Made by a program: the position numbers and the translations under genes. 11,596 bases of DNA from Nitrosotalea sp. Lineage in GTDB: Archaea > Thermoproteota > Nitrososphaeria > Nitrososphaerales > Nitrosopumilaceae. The stretch is taken from positions 1 through 11,596 of the forward strand of contig JAKEIJ010000142.1 of the NCBI GenBank assembly GCA_022545805.1, given 5' to 3'. Shown one piece after another: positions 1 through 6,539 of the stretch. Position 1 is the stretch's first letter. Each line of letters begins with the position of its first letter. The notes under the pieces are model-generated. The model did no database searches, was not told the DNA's origin, and saw only the letters and a program-made list of their open reading frames with translations.

Positions 1-411
1 AGTTGGTTCTCCTGAGAGCAGCATGGCAGTTGCCTCAAGACGCAATTTTTCTATCTTTTCGTTGATTTGCGTGTCTTTCTCAATGTAGGTATCTGTTTGT
101 GCAATATAGCTCTCAGGTTGGTAATAGTCATAATATGAAACAAAATATCCTACATTATTTTTTGGGAAAAACTGTTTTAGTTCGGCATAAAGCTGAGCTG
201 CAAGCGTCTTGTTGTGTGATATGACAAGTGTCTTTTTTCCAGTCTTGGCTATTGCATTTGCAACTGTAAAGGTCTTGCCACTGCCAGTTACACCAAGTAG
301 TGTCTGAATCTTCTTTTTTTGAATTCCTTGAACTAGTTGTTCTATTGCCTGCGGCTGATCCCCTGTTGGGGCAAATTCTGAAACAAGCTCAAAGCATGGA
401 TTTTCTAGCAA
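1..411 (-). CDS. uvrB: UvrB, excinuclease ABC subunit B (5' part only)
   Basis: DNA helicase-like damage-verification subunit of UvrABC nucleotide excision repair; with UvrA it loads at lesions and then recruits UvrC. Only the first 137 residues are in the window; roughly the last three quarters of the protein lie beyond position 1. Visible are the N-terminal [11 protein letters not shown] segment (about 13-23), the Walker A motif GVTGSGKT (40-47), motif Ia NKTLAAQL (67-74) and the start of the beta-hairpin region, [14 protein letters not shown] (89-102). These match bacterial UvrB closely. The start is taken as TTG at 411-409: an in-frame TAA lies two codons upstream (417-415), so no earlier start is possible, and this start aligns with the usual UvrB N-terminus. 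A TATA-like box about 30 bases upstream suggests a nearly leaderless message separate from the gene before it. Identity is very secure; the TTG start is likely. Confidence 0.96.
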   Translation of the reverse strand, partial: MLENPCFELVSEFAPTGDQPQAIEQLVQGIQKKKIQTLLGVTGSGKTFTVANAIAKTGKKTLVISHNKTLAAQLYAELKQFFPKNNVGYFVSYYDYYQPESYIAQTDTYIEKDTQINEKIEKLRLEATAMLLSGEPT

Positions 412-434
412 GTATTACAAAATGGTCCTGTTTC

Positions 435-445
435 AAATTTAAAGC
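435..445 (-). promoter_or_regulatory. TATA-like box for uvrB
   Basis: Read on the minus strand this is GCTTTAAATTT. TTTAAA is centred about 30 bases before the TTG start of uvrB, which fits an archaeal TATA box with a transcription start almost at the start codon. It lies in the 54-base gap after the PPOX-like gene, so uvrB need not depend on read-through. Called by eye only. Confidence 0.5.
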
Positions 446-465
446 AAATGGTAATTATGATATCT

Positions 466-1098
466 TTACCAGTTGCGCTCTTCTGATACTTGAAGACCGT
501 CTTTTGTCTTGGTCACACCCATCATCTTTATGGTATTTTGTGCAGTAGGACTGTTACGTTCTAGTATTTTTTTTGCAATATCTAATCTTGTTTTCTTGTC
601 CCAGTGTTGACCTATCTTGTACTTGCCTCGCATTGTAGCTGGTATGACCTTGATTATTGCAACTTCTTCGACTACTCCCATGTCAGGGGTCAGTTTTTCA
701 TATCCTCCTTCTGGTTGGTATTTTTTCATGAGTTCATTTAGTGCCATGGTTTTTTCCTTTGGATCTGAGACAAGGCTTGCTTTTCCCTTGATAACGACGC
801 TGATATACAGCGTGTCTGCCTGCGATGCGTCTGTAGGGGATGTGAAATATGATGGCAAAAACTCGAGGCTCTGGTCCACCTCAAAGCCTACCTTTGGGTT
901 CTTTGAAATATTATCTAATTTTTCTCCTTTAGGGTGGGAATGCATGTAAATTGCATCGTTTGCATAGACAAAATTCATTGGAATTATCTGTGGGAATCCA
1001 TCCTTGTCAATGCTGGATACTCTACCTGTTTCTTGTTGGTTTAGAAATTCAATTATCTTCTCTTTTGACTTGATCTCTAGTCTTCCAAGTAGTTGCAC
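466..1098 (-). CDS. PPOX-like FMN-binding split-barrel protein
   Basis: A 210-residue cytoplasmic protein of the pyridoxamine 5'-phosphate oxidase-like split beta-barrel superfamily, nearest in feel to the NimA-type branch. The diagnostic core is at about 25-75: GRVSSIDKDGFPQIIPMNFV, then IYMHSHPKGEKLDN, then NPKVGFEVD, the strand-loop pattern that binds FMN (or in some members F420 or haem). A second barrel part follows (about 97-110, VVIKGKASLV) and a basic C-terminal helix. True PdxH is unlikely because the characteristic PdxH C-terminus is not apparent. The substrate cannot be read from the sequence; family members reduce flavin-linked substrates or protect against oxidative or nitro compounds. 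The start is GTG at 1098-1096. The gene precedes uvrB in the same direction and is divergent from the membrane protein gene at 1173, with 74 bases between. Confidence 0.85.
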   Translation of the reverse strand: MQLLGRLEIKSKEKIIEFLNQQETGRVSSIDKDGFPQIIPMNFVYANDAIYMHSHPKGEKLDNISKNPKVGFEVDQSLEFLPSYFTSPTDASQADTLYISVVIKGKASLVSDPKEKTMALNELMKKYQPEGGYEKLTPDMGVVEEVAIIKVIPATMRGKYKIGQHWDKKTRLDIAKKILERNSPTAQNTIKMMGVTKTKDGLQVSEERNW

Positions 1099-1136
1099 AA
1101 ATTCTTGTTTATTTGATATTGTATTTCTGCGTATGG

Positions 1137-1143
1137 TTTAATA
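1137..1143 (+). promoter_or_regulatory. TATA-like box for the membrane protein gene at 1173
   Basis: TTTAATA, centred about 33 bases before the ATG at 1173, within the divergent 74-base gap. Position and composition fit an archaeal TATA element giving a very short leader. By-eye call. Confidence 0.4.
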
Positions 1144-1172
1144 GATAAAAGCGAGTATTACAAACACCGGGT

Positions 1173-1580
1173 ATGCTAAAGGACTCTAGCCACACCAGTG
1201 TATTGACAGGAATGATAGTAGGTTCTGTAATTGGATTTGCTAGTTTTGTTTACACGTTATTTGGTGATACCATTCCATCGTTTTTCGCAGTTTATTTCAA
1301 AGAAATAGGAGCTGCACTAATCATGATGGCAGTCTTTGTATTTGCAATTGCATGGCTGCTAAAAGCAAAACCACATAGAAAGCCACAAAGATATCTGGTC
1401 AAGGTGTTTGATGTGTGCGGAGTGGAAACTACAATAGATGGCATGCGAGACGAGTTTAAGACACATGATGTAGCCTGGAGCTTTATGAAAGAATACAAAA
1501 AACTCTATCCATTGTTTAACTTTGCTCTGGTCTCTGATCTTCCAAATTCTGAAAAGATGACCATATTTCGATATCTATAG
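1173..1580 (+). CDS. Two-helix membrane protein, function unknown
   Basis: A 135-residue protein I do not recognise. The first half carries two hydrophobic stretches, roughly residues 10-30 and 44-64, separated by a short loop (GDTIPSFFAVYFKEI) and followed by a basic cluster (KAKPHRKPQR, about 64-73) that by the positive-inside rule should face the cytoplasm. The remaining ~60 residues look like a small soluble alpha/beta domain with an acidic-aromatic stretch (DEFKTHDVAWSFMKEYKKLYP). There are no catalytic or metal motifs; the single cysteine is near residue 82. The ATG at 1173 follows a TATA-like box at a suitable distance and is the first start in frame. It is transcribed away from the PPOX-like gene and toward the azoreductase-like gene, 124 bases away and with its own promoter. 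Clearly a real gene by frame and composition; function open. Confidence 0.75.
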   Translation: MLKDSSHTSVLTGMIVGSVIGFASFVYTLFGDTIPSFFAVYFKEIGAALIMMAVFVFAIAWLLKAKPHRKPQRYLVKVFDVCGVETTIDGMRDEFKTHDVAWSFMKEYKKLYPLFNFALVSDLPNSEKMTIFRYL

Positions 1581-1667
1581 ATAAAAAACTCGATTTCTTC
1601 TTTGTGTATTCATATAACATTTTTGCTTACTAGAAGTTAACTTACTTTCAACAAAGTCACTTTCTAC

Positions 1668-1674
1668 TTTATAT
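1668..1674 (+). promoter_or_regulatory. TATA box for the azoreductase-like gene
   Basis: TTTATAT centred 34 bases before the ATG at 1705, predicting a transcription start near 1697 and a leader of only a few bases. Directly upstream lie the perfect palindrome AAGTTAACTT (1634-1643) and two ACTTTC copies 15 bases apart (1644-1649 and 1659-1664), possible operator elements. Confidence 0.5.
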
Positions 1675-1704
1675 GGGTTAGAGGTATATGGTAGTCGTAC
1701 GAAA

Positions 1705-2343
1705 ATGACTCGGGAAAAATCTTTGAAGACATTGATTGTACAATATACTCCACGAAATGAACGCTCCAATACTAAAAAAATACTCGATGCATTCGTCGGG
1801 GAAATAAAAAATTCTGATATTGAAAAGCTCGATCTTACAAAAGATGTGCCAGATTTATTCTTGGAACACAACTTGGATGCATACATACATCGTGATTACT
1901 TGGGCGAAGCCATTTCTGCAGAACAAAAGAATAGTCTTGCAAAAATGGATCGCATGACTGCACAACTAAAATCGGCCGATATTGTAATTGTTGTATATCC
2001 TATGAATAATTTCTCAATGCCTGCTGTAGTAAAAGCCTGGTTTGATTCTGTGATGCTAAAGGGGAAAACATGGGATACAAAGAATGGAAATTATGTTGGA
2101 TTGATGAATGGAAGAAAAGCTTTGACTTTGGTATCTTCAGGGGCAGATTATGAAAATGGTCCGATGGTATCATGGGAGCATGCATTGTCGCTTGCAAATC
2201 TTGAATTCCAGTTTATGGGGTATTCTGATATTCGTGGAATACTTGCTGGCGGTATGGGATCTGAGCCTACAAGATTGTCCAATCTTGAAAAATCCATAAA
2301 ACAGGCAAAATCAATAGCGCAAGAATGGTATTCCAAAAAATAA
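1705..2343 (+). CDS. Azoreductase-like NAD(P)H:quinone/FMN oxidoreductase, flavodoxin fold
   Basis: A 212-residue cytoplasmic flavoprotein of the flavodoxin-like fold, closest to FMN-dependent NADH-azoreductase and NAD(P)H quinone reductases, which make two-electron reductions of quinones or azo compounds. The first strand is followed by a flavin-phosphate loop (IVQYTPRNERSNTKKI, about 11-26). The diagnostic central motif is YPMNNFSMPAVVKAWFDSV (98-116), the equivalent of the P-x-x-N-F loop over the isoalloxazine ring, followed by GKTW (120-123) and a third flavin loop around VSSGADYENG (143-152). Length is normal for the family. The physiological substrate is not given by sequence; quinone or nitrosative/oxidative stress defence is plausible in an ammonia oxidiser. 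It is a single-gene unit with its own TATA box and is convergent with the next gene (40-base gap). Alternative name: NAD(P)H dehydrogenase family protein. Confidence 0.85.
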   Translation: MTREKSLKTLIVQYTPRNERSNTKKILDAFVGEIKNSDIEKLDLTKDVPDLFLEHNLDAYIHRDYLGEAISAEQKNSLAKMDRMTAQLKSADIVIVVYPMNNFSMPAVVKAWFDSVMLKGKTWDTKNGNYVGLMNGRKALTLVSSGADYENGPMVSWEHALSLANLEFQFMGYSDIRGILAGGMGSEPTRLSNLEKSIKQAKSIAQEWYSKK

Positions 2344-2383
2344 CTAGATTTCCTGACAATTTTCATCCTAGCGTGCGTAAAAA

Positions 2384-3472
2384 TTATTTTCTTGGGTTGT
2401 TTTGGTCTTTAAAGTAAGGCATTATACTTGATGCAAACTTGTCAATAGAGCCAAAGTATCCTGAACCCCAGAATCTTACAATAAAGTGATTGACACCGGC
2501 TTTCATGAATTTTTCAAATACTGGAATAATGTCATCTGGTGTACCCATTCCGATTGATGAGCGTGCAACATCATCTGGAATTGTTTGTGCTGCTTCTCTC
2601 ATTTTTACAATCCATTCTTGGTTTGACATGGAATATTCTGTAAAGTATTTCTTGAAATCAAATCCTGCGATATCCTGAATGCCGTGAACCTTGAGCACCT
2701 CTGGTTTGAACAAACTGACTTTTACTGCGTTTTTCATTTTTGCCCATGCAGTTTCCGCATCTTCTGAAAAGTATACATCGATATCTACTGCATAGTTAAA
2801 GTTCTCATCTGTTCTTCCATTTTCTTTCATGGATGCCTTGATTGCTTTTGCATGTTCTGCGTACAATTCTGGTGTGTAACCAATTGGTATCCATCCGTCA
2901 CCATATTTGCCACATAGCGCAAGTGTTCTTGGTGCACCTGCTGCCATGTAAATTGGTGGTGCAGGCTTGCGAACACTCTTTGCTTGCAAACATGCTTCTT
3001 CTAATTGATAAAATTCTCCCTTGAAATTGACTCGATGAGAAGGTGATGAATCAAAAAGTAATTTGATAACCTGTAATTGTTCCTCAAATCTTCCTACTGG
3101 CTTGTCCCATTGTATCTTGAATTCTTTGAGATTTTGTGCCTCGCCTGCTCCGATACCTAGAGTTCCTCTTCCGTGTGATACTCTGTCAAGTGTAATTGAT
3201 GCTAGCGCGATATTTGATGGATGTCGTCTTACTGCATCTGTTACACAAGTTCCAAGTTCTACTCTGTGTGTAACTGCCGCAATTGCAGAAAGCATGACCC
3301 ATGGATCGTTTACAATTGCCTTGTCCCATTGTGGAACATTGCTGTGGTCCATGTACCAAATAGAATCATAACCTGTCTTGTCAGCTAAGACACAAGCTGT
3401 AATTATCTGATCTTCGTTTAATCCTAGTCTTGCAACGTTGAGTCCCTGTTGAATTCCAAATTTTAGCACCAT
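2384..3472 (-). CDS. F420-type luciferase-like (LLM class) oxidoreductase
   Basis: A 362-residue TIM-barrel enzyme of the bacterial luciferase-like family, the branch containing methylenetetrahydromethanopterin reductase (Mer) and other coenzyme F420-dependent oxidoreductases. Supporting motifs are ADKTGYDSIWYMDH (about 30-43), GTCVTDAVRRHP (74-85), SHGRGTLGIGAGEA (99-112), GRFEEQLQVIKLL (127-139), APPIYMAAGAPR and YGDGWIPIGYTPE. The T-D-x-x-R-R-H-P and G-I-G-A-G-E pair is typical of F420-using members rather than FMN-using monooxygenases. Thaumarchaeota make F420 and encode several such enzymes of unknown substrate; true Mer is not implied. The ATG at 3472 is preceded by a weak Shine-Dalgarno-like AGAAGGA (3477-3483) and a TATA-like box (3504-3512), giving a leader of about ten bases, unlike the leaderless neighbours. 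It follows the alcohol dehydrogenase gene in the same direction but is separated from it by a terminator-like hairpin. Confidence 0.88.
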   Translation of the reverse strand: MVLKFGIQQGLNVARLGLNEDQIITACVLADKTGYDSIWYMDHSNVPQWDKAIVNDPWVMLSAIAAVTHRVELGTCVTDAVRRHPSNIALASITLDRVSHGRGTLGIGAGEAQNLKEFKIQWDKPVGRFEEQLQVIKLLFDSSPSHRVNFKGEFYQLEEACLQAKSVRKPAPPIYMAAGAPRTLALCGKYGDGWIPIGYTPELYAEHAKAIKASMKENGRTDENFNYAVDIDVYFSEDAETAWAKMKNAVKVSLFKPEVLKVHGIQDIAGFDFKKYFTEYSMSNQEWIVKMREAAQTIPDDVARSSIGMGTPDDIIPVFEKFMKAGVNHFIVRFWGSGYFGSIDKFASSIMPYFKDQNNPRK

Positions 3473-3503
3473 GAAATCCTTCTATAGTTGTCTCAAATTG
3501 GGT

Positions 3504-3512
3504 GTATTTAAG
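3504..3512 (-). promoter_or_regulatory. TATA-like box for the F420-type oxidoreductase
   Basis: CTTAAATAC on the minus strand, centred about 36 bases before the ATG at 3472. It predicts a leader of about 10 bases that includes the purine-rich AGAAGGA. By-eye call. Confidence 0.45.
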
Positions 3513-3569
3513 TCTAGTAATTTTGTAAGAATATTTACTGATTTTTGGTTAATGTAACCTTGTTTTTTG

Positions 3570-3595
3570 AAAAATAGAACGATACTCTATTTTTT
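3570..3595 (-). terminator. Terminator-like hairpin after the iron-type dehydrogenase
   Basis: AAAAATAGA and TCTATTTTT form a perfect 9-bp inverted repeat around a 7-base loop (arms 3570-3578 and 3586-3594), 25 bases beyond the stop codon of the dehydrogenase gene. On the minus strand the second arm ends in a run of T, so the transcript would fold and end in U residues. Archaeal termination relies mainly on the U-tract; the stem may mainly stabilise the 3' end. The rest of the 147-base gap (3473-3619) holds the promoter of the next gene and nothing else I can identify. Confidence 0.5.
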
Positions 3596-3619
3596 ATAAA
3601 AGGTGAAAAAGAAAGTAGA

Positions 3620-4564
3620 CTAGAGTTTACCGTCTACAATATCTTTTAACAATTGAGCAACATCTTGTTTTGTTACTGGTAGTGGATTTGGATCCAAGTG
3701 ACCCTTGTCTGTCATGACAACATCTGCTGCCTGATCAAATGGAGCCTTTAATGTCAGTTTGTCAAACTTTAGTTTTTCAATAACTTCTTTGAATCTATCA
3801 TAGAAGATGGACTTGTTGAATCTATGTGCAACTGTAGTGCATGATGATAGCGAGTAACCATGTGGTACGCCCTCATTTGAAAAGACATACGATAGCGCAT
3901 GTCCTAATGTGGTTGATGCATTTCCAAATCCGACACCTGATAGCATTGACCCAAATGGATAGTTCTCTGGCTTGTTGTTCATTATTGCATCATAGAGCAC
4001 ATCAAAAGCAGATTTGCATAGCATTTTGGTGAATTCGTTTCCTCTCTTACTGTCATATCCTTCTGTTGCCTGTGCGCATGCGTCACAGACAGAGTTTTTG
4101 ACAATTGCTTCTGGTGTTCCATCCATGAAATAAGCGTCAATTACTGCCATGTCTGCAAGGAATCTCTCATCTTGCAAGAGCTTTTTCTTTCCATCAAACT
4201 TTAGCACACAATATGTTGTCATCTCTGCCCCTGTTCCAAATGTAGTTGGGATGAGTATCTTTGGAATCTTCATCTCCATTCCTGCATATTTTGCAACATC
4301 AAGTGAACTTCCTCCTCCGAGGCCGATTATTGCAGATGGATTCTTTGGTTTGAATTCTGTCATGACTTTGTTTACTGTTTCAATTGATGGTTCAGGTTCT
4401 ACCTTGTCATATAGCATATAATCTTGAATCTTCATTCTTGCTAACCACTTGGCTGATACATCCGGTGGTGCAGTTGTTACAACAAGGGCATTTTTTGGAT
4501 ATTGCGTCTCAGATAAAGCATCTTTTCCGAAATTAATTGTCTTTGGCATTCTAACTGTATTCAT
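3620..4564 (-). CDS. Iron-type (group III) alcohol dehydrogenase; candidate semialdehyde reductase
   Basis: A 314-residue NAD(P)-dependent dehydrogenase of the Fe-ADH / dehydroquinate-synthase-like fold. The nucleotide-binding motif GGGSSLDVAK (83-92) and PTTFGTGAEMT (106-116) are intact. The metal site is at D161 (CDACAQATEGY), H222 (TLGHALSY) and H235 (VPHGYS), but the usual second ligand, His in D-A-x-x-H-A-x-E, is Gln165 here. The protein is compact next to the roughly 380 residues typical of the family, mostly through a shorter C-terminal helical domain. In Nitrosopumilus maritimus, Fe-ADH family proteins are known to serve as malonic (and succinic) semialdehyde reductases of the 3-hydroxypropionate/4-hydroxybutyrate cycle; this gene is a good candidate for one of those steps, by inference only. 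ATG at 4564 is chosen over the ATG five codons on because a TATA box lies 26-27 bases upstream, placing transcription start at that codon. Confidence 0.87.
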   Translation of the reverse strand: MNTVRMPKTINFGKDALSETQYPKNALVVTTAPPDVSAKWLARMKIQDYMLYDKVEPEPSIETVNKVMTEFKPKNPSAIIGLGGGSSLDVAKYAGMEMKIPKILIPTTFGTGAEMTTYCVLKFDGKKKLLQDERFLADMAVIDAYFMDGTPEAIVKNSVCDACAQATEGYDSKRGNEFTKMLCKSAFDVLYDAIMNNKPENYPFGSMLSGVGFGNASTTLGHALSYVFSNEGVPHGYSLSSCTTVAHRFNKSIFYDRFKEVIEKLKFDKLTLKAPFDQAADVVMTDKGHLDPNPLPVTKQDVAQLLKDIVDGKL

Positions 4565-4586
4565 AAAAAAACTACGACTACTACAA

Positions 4587-4594
4587 TTATTATA
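4587..4594 (-). promoter_or_regulatory. TATA box for the iron-type dehydrogenase, leaderless
   Basis: TATAATAA on the minus strand, centred 26-27 bases before the ATG at 4564. This is the canonical archaeal TATA-to-start distance, so the mRNA should begin at or next to the A of ATG. Confidence 0.6.
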
Positions 4595-4612
4595 CTATTG
4601 CCTTTATTCTGC

Positions 4613-5137
4613 CTAAATGCGGAATTGGGTTTTCTTTGTTACTATTATGACACTGACTATGGATACTGCAATGACCATTCCTGCTAGTGGACCAAATTCT
4701 GGTACCGATGGGCCAACAACAACTGTGAAGCTTGCTGTCTCTGGAGGGATAGGCTGGAATAATATTCCTTGAACCTCTACTATGACCTGATAGGTTCCGG
4801 CGGTCTGAAATTGCATTGGGATGCTAACTGCTCCTTCTGTAGCTACATGACTTACAGGTATTCCAAATATTTGGTCATTACCTTGCATCACTGAAACTTT
4901 GTAATCAATATGTGGTTGTATTGAATTTTGTTTATTTAGAAAACCGATTTTAAGCATTGTCTGGTCTCCAGGGTTTGGAGTGGTAGGATTGGTTTCAAAA
5001 CTGATGTTTAGTGTACCACCACTAGTCGGCTTTATGATTGGGTCTGCATATGCTGGAGTCATGAGCATTGTAATTATGGCTAGCGTTCCTAAGACGCTCA
5101 AAATTGATACTTTCACATCAATTCTAGAACTAGACAC
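4613..5137 (-). CDS. Exported PEFG-CTERM surface protein
   Basis: A 174-residue protein with a Sec signal peptide (basic start with R5 and K9, hydrophobic stretch about 10-28, likely cleavage after TPAYA near 31). A beta-rich extracellular domain follows (about 38-142, with a Pro/Thr-rich segment NPTTPNPGDQT and Ig-like strand spacing ending in TAGTYQVIVEVQG). The C-terminus is tripartite: VPEFGPLAGM (145-154), a hydrophobic helix, and a basic tail TKKTQFR. This is the thaumarchaeal PEFG-CTERM sorting signal, expected to be handled by an archaeosortase and to anchor the protein at the cell surface. The open frame extends to 5194, but I place the start at GTG 5137-5135, because a strong TATA box (5159-5166) lies inside the extension and predicts transcription starting at that GTG; GTG at 5116 is an alternative. 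It is divergent from the glycerate kinase gene. The ligand or role is unknown. Confidence 0.82.
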   Translation of the reverse strand: MSSSRIDVKVSILSVLGTLAIITMLMTPAYADPIIKPTSGGTLNISFETNPTTPNPGDQTMLKIGFLNKQNSIQPHIDYKVSVMQGNDQIFGIPVSHVATEGAVSIPMQFQTAGTYQVIVEVQGILFQPIPPETASFTVVVGPSVPEFGPLAGMVIAVSIVSVIIVTKKTQFRI

Positions 5138-5158
5138 AATATAGCTTGGATCCTGTAA

Positions 5159-5166
5159 TATATAAA
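5159..5166 (-). promoter_or_regulatory. TATA box that decides the PEFG-CTERM protein start
   Basis: TTTATATA on the minus strand, preceded by a run of T and centred about 25-26 bases before the GTG at 5137. It argues for a leaderless transcript starting at that GTG and against the longer frame beginning at 5194, which would place the promoter inside the coding region. Confidence 0.55.
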
Positions 5167-5232
5167 AAAAGTGTAACAAAGGTAAGGTAGACAATTTTCA
5201 TAAATTGATAATAAAAAGACTCTAAATTGAAC

Positions 5233-5238
5233 AAATAT
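5233..5238 (+). promoter_or_regulatory. TATA-like box for glycerate kinase
   Basis: AAATAT (within ACAAATATTG) centred about 26 bases before the ATG at 5262, giving an essentially leaderless transcript. Weak by composition but correctly placed. Confidence 0.4.
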
Positions 5239-5261
5239 TGTTTGTTGTATGGTGGCAATAA

Positions 5262-6539
5262 ATGATAATTAGAAATTTCAAATCATTATCGACAAATTCT
5301 GCAAAAAAAGATGCCTTGTCCATAATTGAGGCAGGTCTTGCAGCAGCCAACCCTAAAACACATCTTGAGAAAATTATTGAAAAAAATACCTTGATTTTGC
5401 CTGGTCGAAAGGTCAGTCTTGGAAAATACCGACATGTGTTTGTTATTGCAACAGGTAAGGCAGGTCACACTATGGCACATGCTGTGGATTCTCTAACGCG
5501 TGTTGATGGGGGGATAATTATTGTTCCGGCCAAAGTCAAACCGATGGACAAAAAGTTCAAAGTAATTCAAGCAGGTCATCCAATTCCGAACAAAAACAGT
5601 CTTGTTGCAGCAAAAACCATTCTTGAATTTCTTGATAAGGTTGGTTCTGGAGATTATGTAATATTTTTGATATCTGGCGGTACATCTTCTCTTGTTGCCA
5701 TGCCTGATGGTATCACACTTGATGAAAAGCGGACAACAACTGATCTTCTGATAAAGTCTGGTGCAAACATTCAAGAAATTAACTGTGTCAGAAAACACCT
5801 ATCCAAGATAAAGGGAGGCAAATTGCTTGAACACATACGATCAGATTCTGTGTCTCTTGTCATGTCTGATGTAGTGGGAAATGACCTATCAAGCATTGCC
5901 TCTGGGATGACCTCTTATGATAAAACCACATTCGTAGAAGCAAAAAAGATCCTCAAAAAATATCATATTGAAAGACTTGTTCCAAAAAATGTCTCATCGC
6001 ATCTAGATCTAGGAGTACGAGGCATGATCCCAGAAACTCCGAAGAAGGGAAAAATAAAAAATTACATCATTGCAACAAATAACGACTGTCTTGACGCAAT
6101 GAAATTGCGTGCAAAAAGTCTTGGGTATTCTAATACAGTTCTTGCTGGTGTTACCGGAGACGTGCAAGATCTCAGTTCTAAAATTGCCAGAATGTTTTCT
6201 GACAAGAAAATGAATTGCGTGCTTTTTGGTGGAGAGAGCGCTGTTGTTGTAACAGGAAAAGGAAAAGGTGGGCGAAATCAAGAGTTGGTCTTGCGTTGTG
6301 CGACAAATCTTTCAACGAGGAAAAAGAATGCAGTTGTTGCATCTGTTGGTACTGATGGAATCGACGGTATAACAAACTGTGCAGGCGCAATTTGGCAATC
6401 AGACTTGAAATTAGACAAGGCACAACCATATCTTGACAAAAACAACTCGTATGGTTTTTTCAAAAAGTATGGAGGATTGATCCTAACAGGCGTCACTGGA
6501 ACAAACCTGATGGATATCGGTGTTATATTACGAAAGTAA
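5262..6539 (+). CDS. Glycerate 2-kinase (DUF4147/MOFRL family)
   Basis: Phosphorylates D-glycerate with ATP to 2-phosphoglycerate, feeding glycolysis/gluconeogenesis. At 425 residues it has the family's normal length and both domains. The N-terminal DUF4147 domain carries IATGKAGHTMA (62-72, with a conserved Lys at 66), LISGGTSSLVAMP (136-148), NCVRKHLSKIKGGKL (174-188) and SDVVGNDLSSIASG (202-215). The C-terminal MOFRL domain carries VLFGGESAVVVTGKGKGGRN (320-339), QELVL, SVGTDGIDGITNCAGA (361-376) and TGVTGTNLMD (409-418). Lys66 and Arg338 correspond in context to the residues reported as essential in the Thermotoga enzyme. The ATG at 5262 follows a TATA-like box at leaderless distance. The 3' end overlaps the convergent gene by 12 bases. 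For an autotroph the likely role is salvage of glycerate into central carbon metabolism (inference). Confidence 0.92.
   Translation: MIIRNFKSLSTNSAKKDALSIIEAGLAAANPKTHLEKIIEKNTLILPGRKVSLGKYRHVFVIATGKAGHTMAHAVDSLTRVDGGIIIVPAKVKPMDKKFKVIQAGHPIPNKNSLVAAKTILEFLDKVGSGDYVIFLISGGTSSLVAMPDGITLDEKRTTTDLLIKSGANIQEINCVRKHLSKIKGGKLLEHIRSDSVSLVMSDVVGNDLSSIASGMTSYDKTTFVEAKKILKKYHIERLVPKNVSSHLDLGVRGMIPETPKKGKIKNYIIATNNDCLDAMKLRAKSLGYSNTVLAGVTGDVQDLSSKIARMFSDKKMNCVLFGGESAVVVTGKGKGGRNQELVLRCATNLSTRKKNAVVASVGTDGIDGITNCAGAIWQSDLKLDKAQPYLDKNNSYGFFKKYGGLILTGVTGTNLMDIGVILRK

Noticed and set aside
300..548. Plus-strand open frame across the uvrB start and its promoter
   Set aside because: It is antisense to well-conserved UvrB sequence and to the end of the PPOX-like gene and shows no family features.
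3473..3619. Possible RNA gene in one of the longest intergenic gaps
   Set aside because: No cloverleaf or other stable fold beyond the terminator-like hairpin; the rest is accounted for by a promoter.
5138..5194. Longer start for the PEFG-CTERM protein
   Set aside because: The extension contains a strong TATA box, adds residues ahead of a normal signal peptide, and GTG at 5137 fits leaderless initiation.
5493..5798. Minus-strand open frames inside glycerate kinase (also at 5286-5480, 6009-6281, 6178-6429 and 6278-6496)
   Set aside because: They lie opposite conserved DUF4147/MOFRL motifs and their translations are Cys/His/Phe-rich, as typical of antisense shadows in AT-rich genes.
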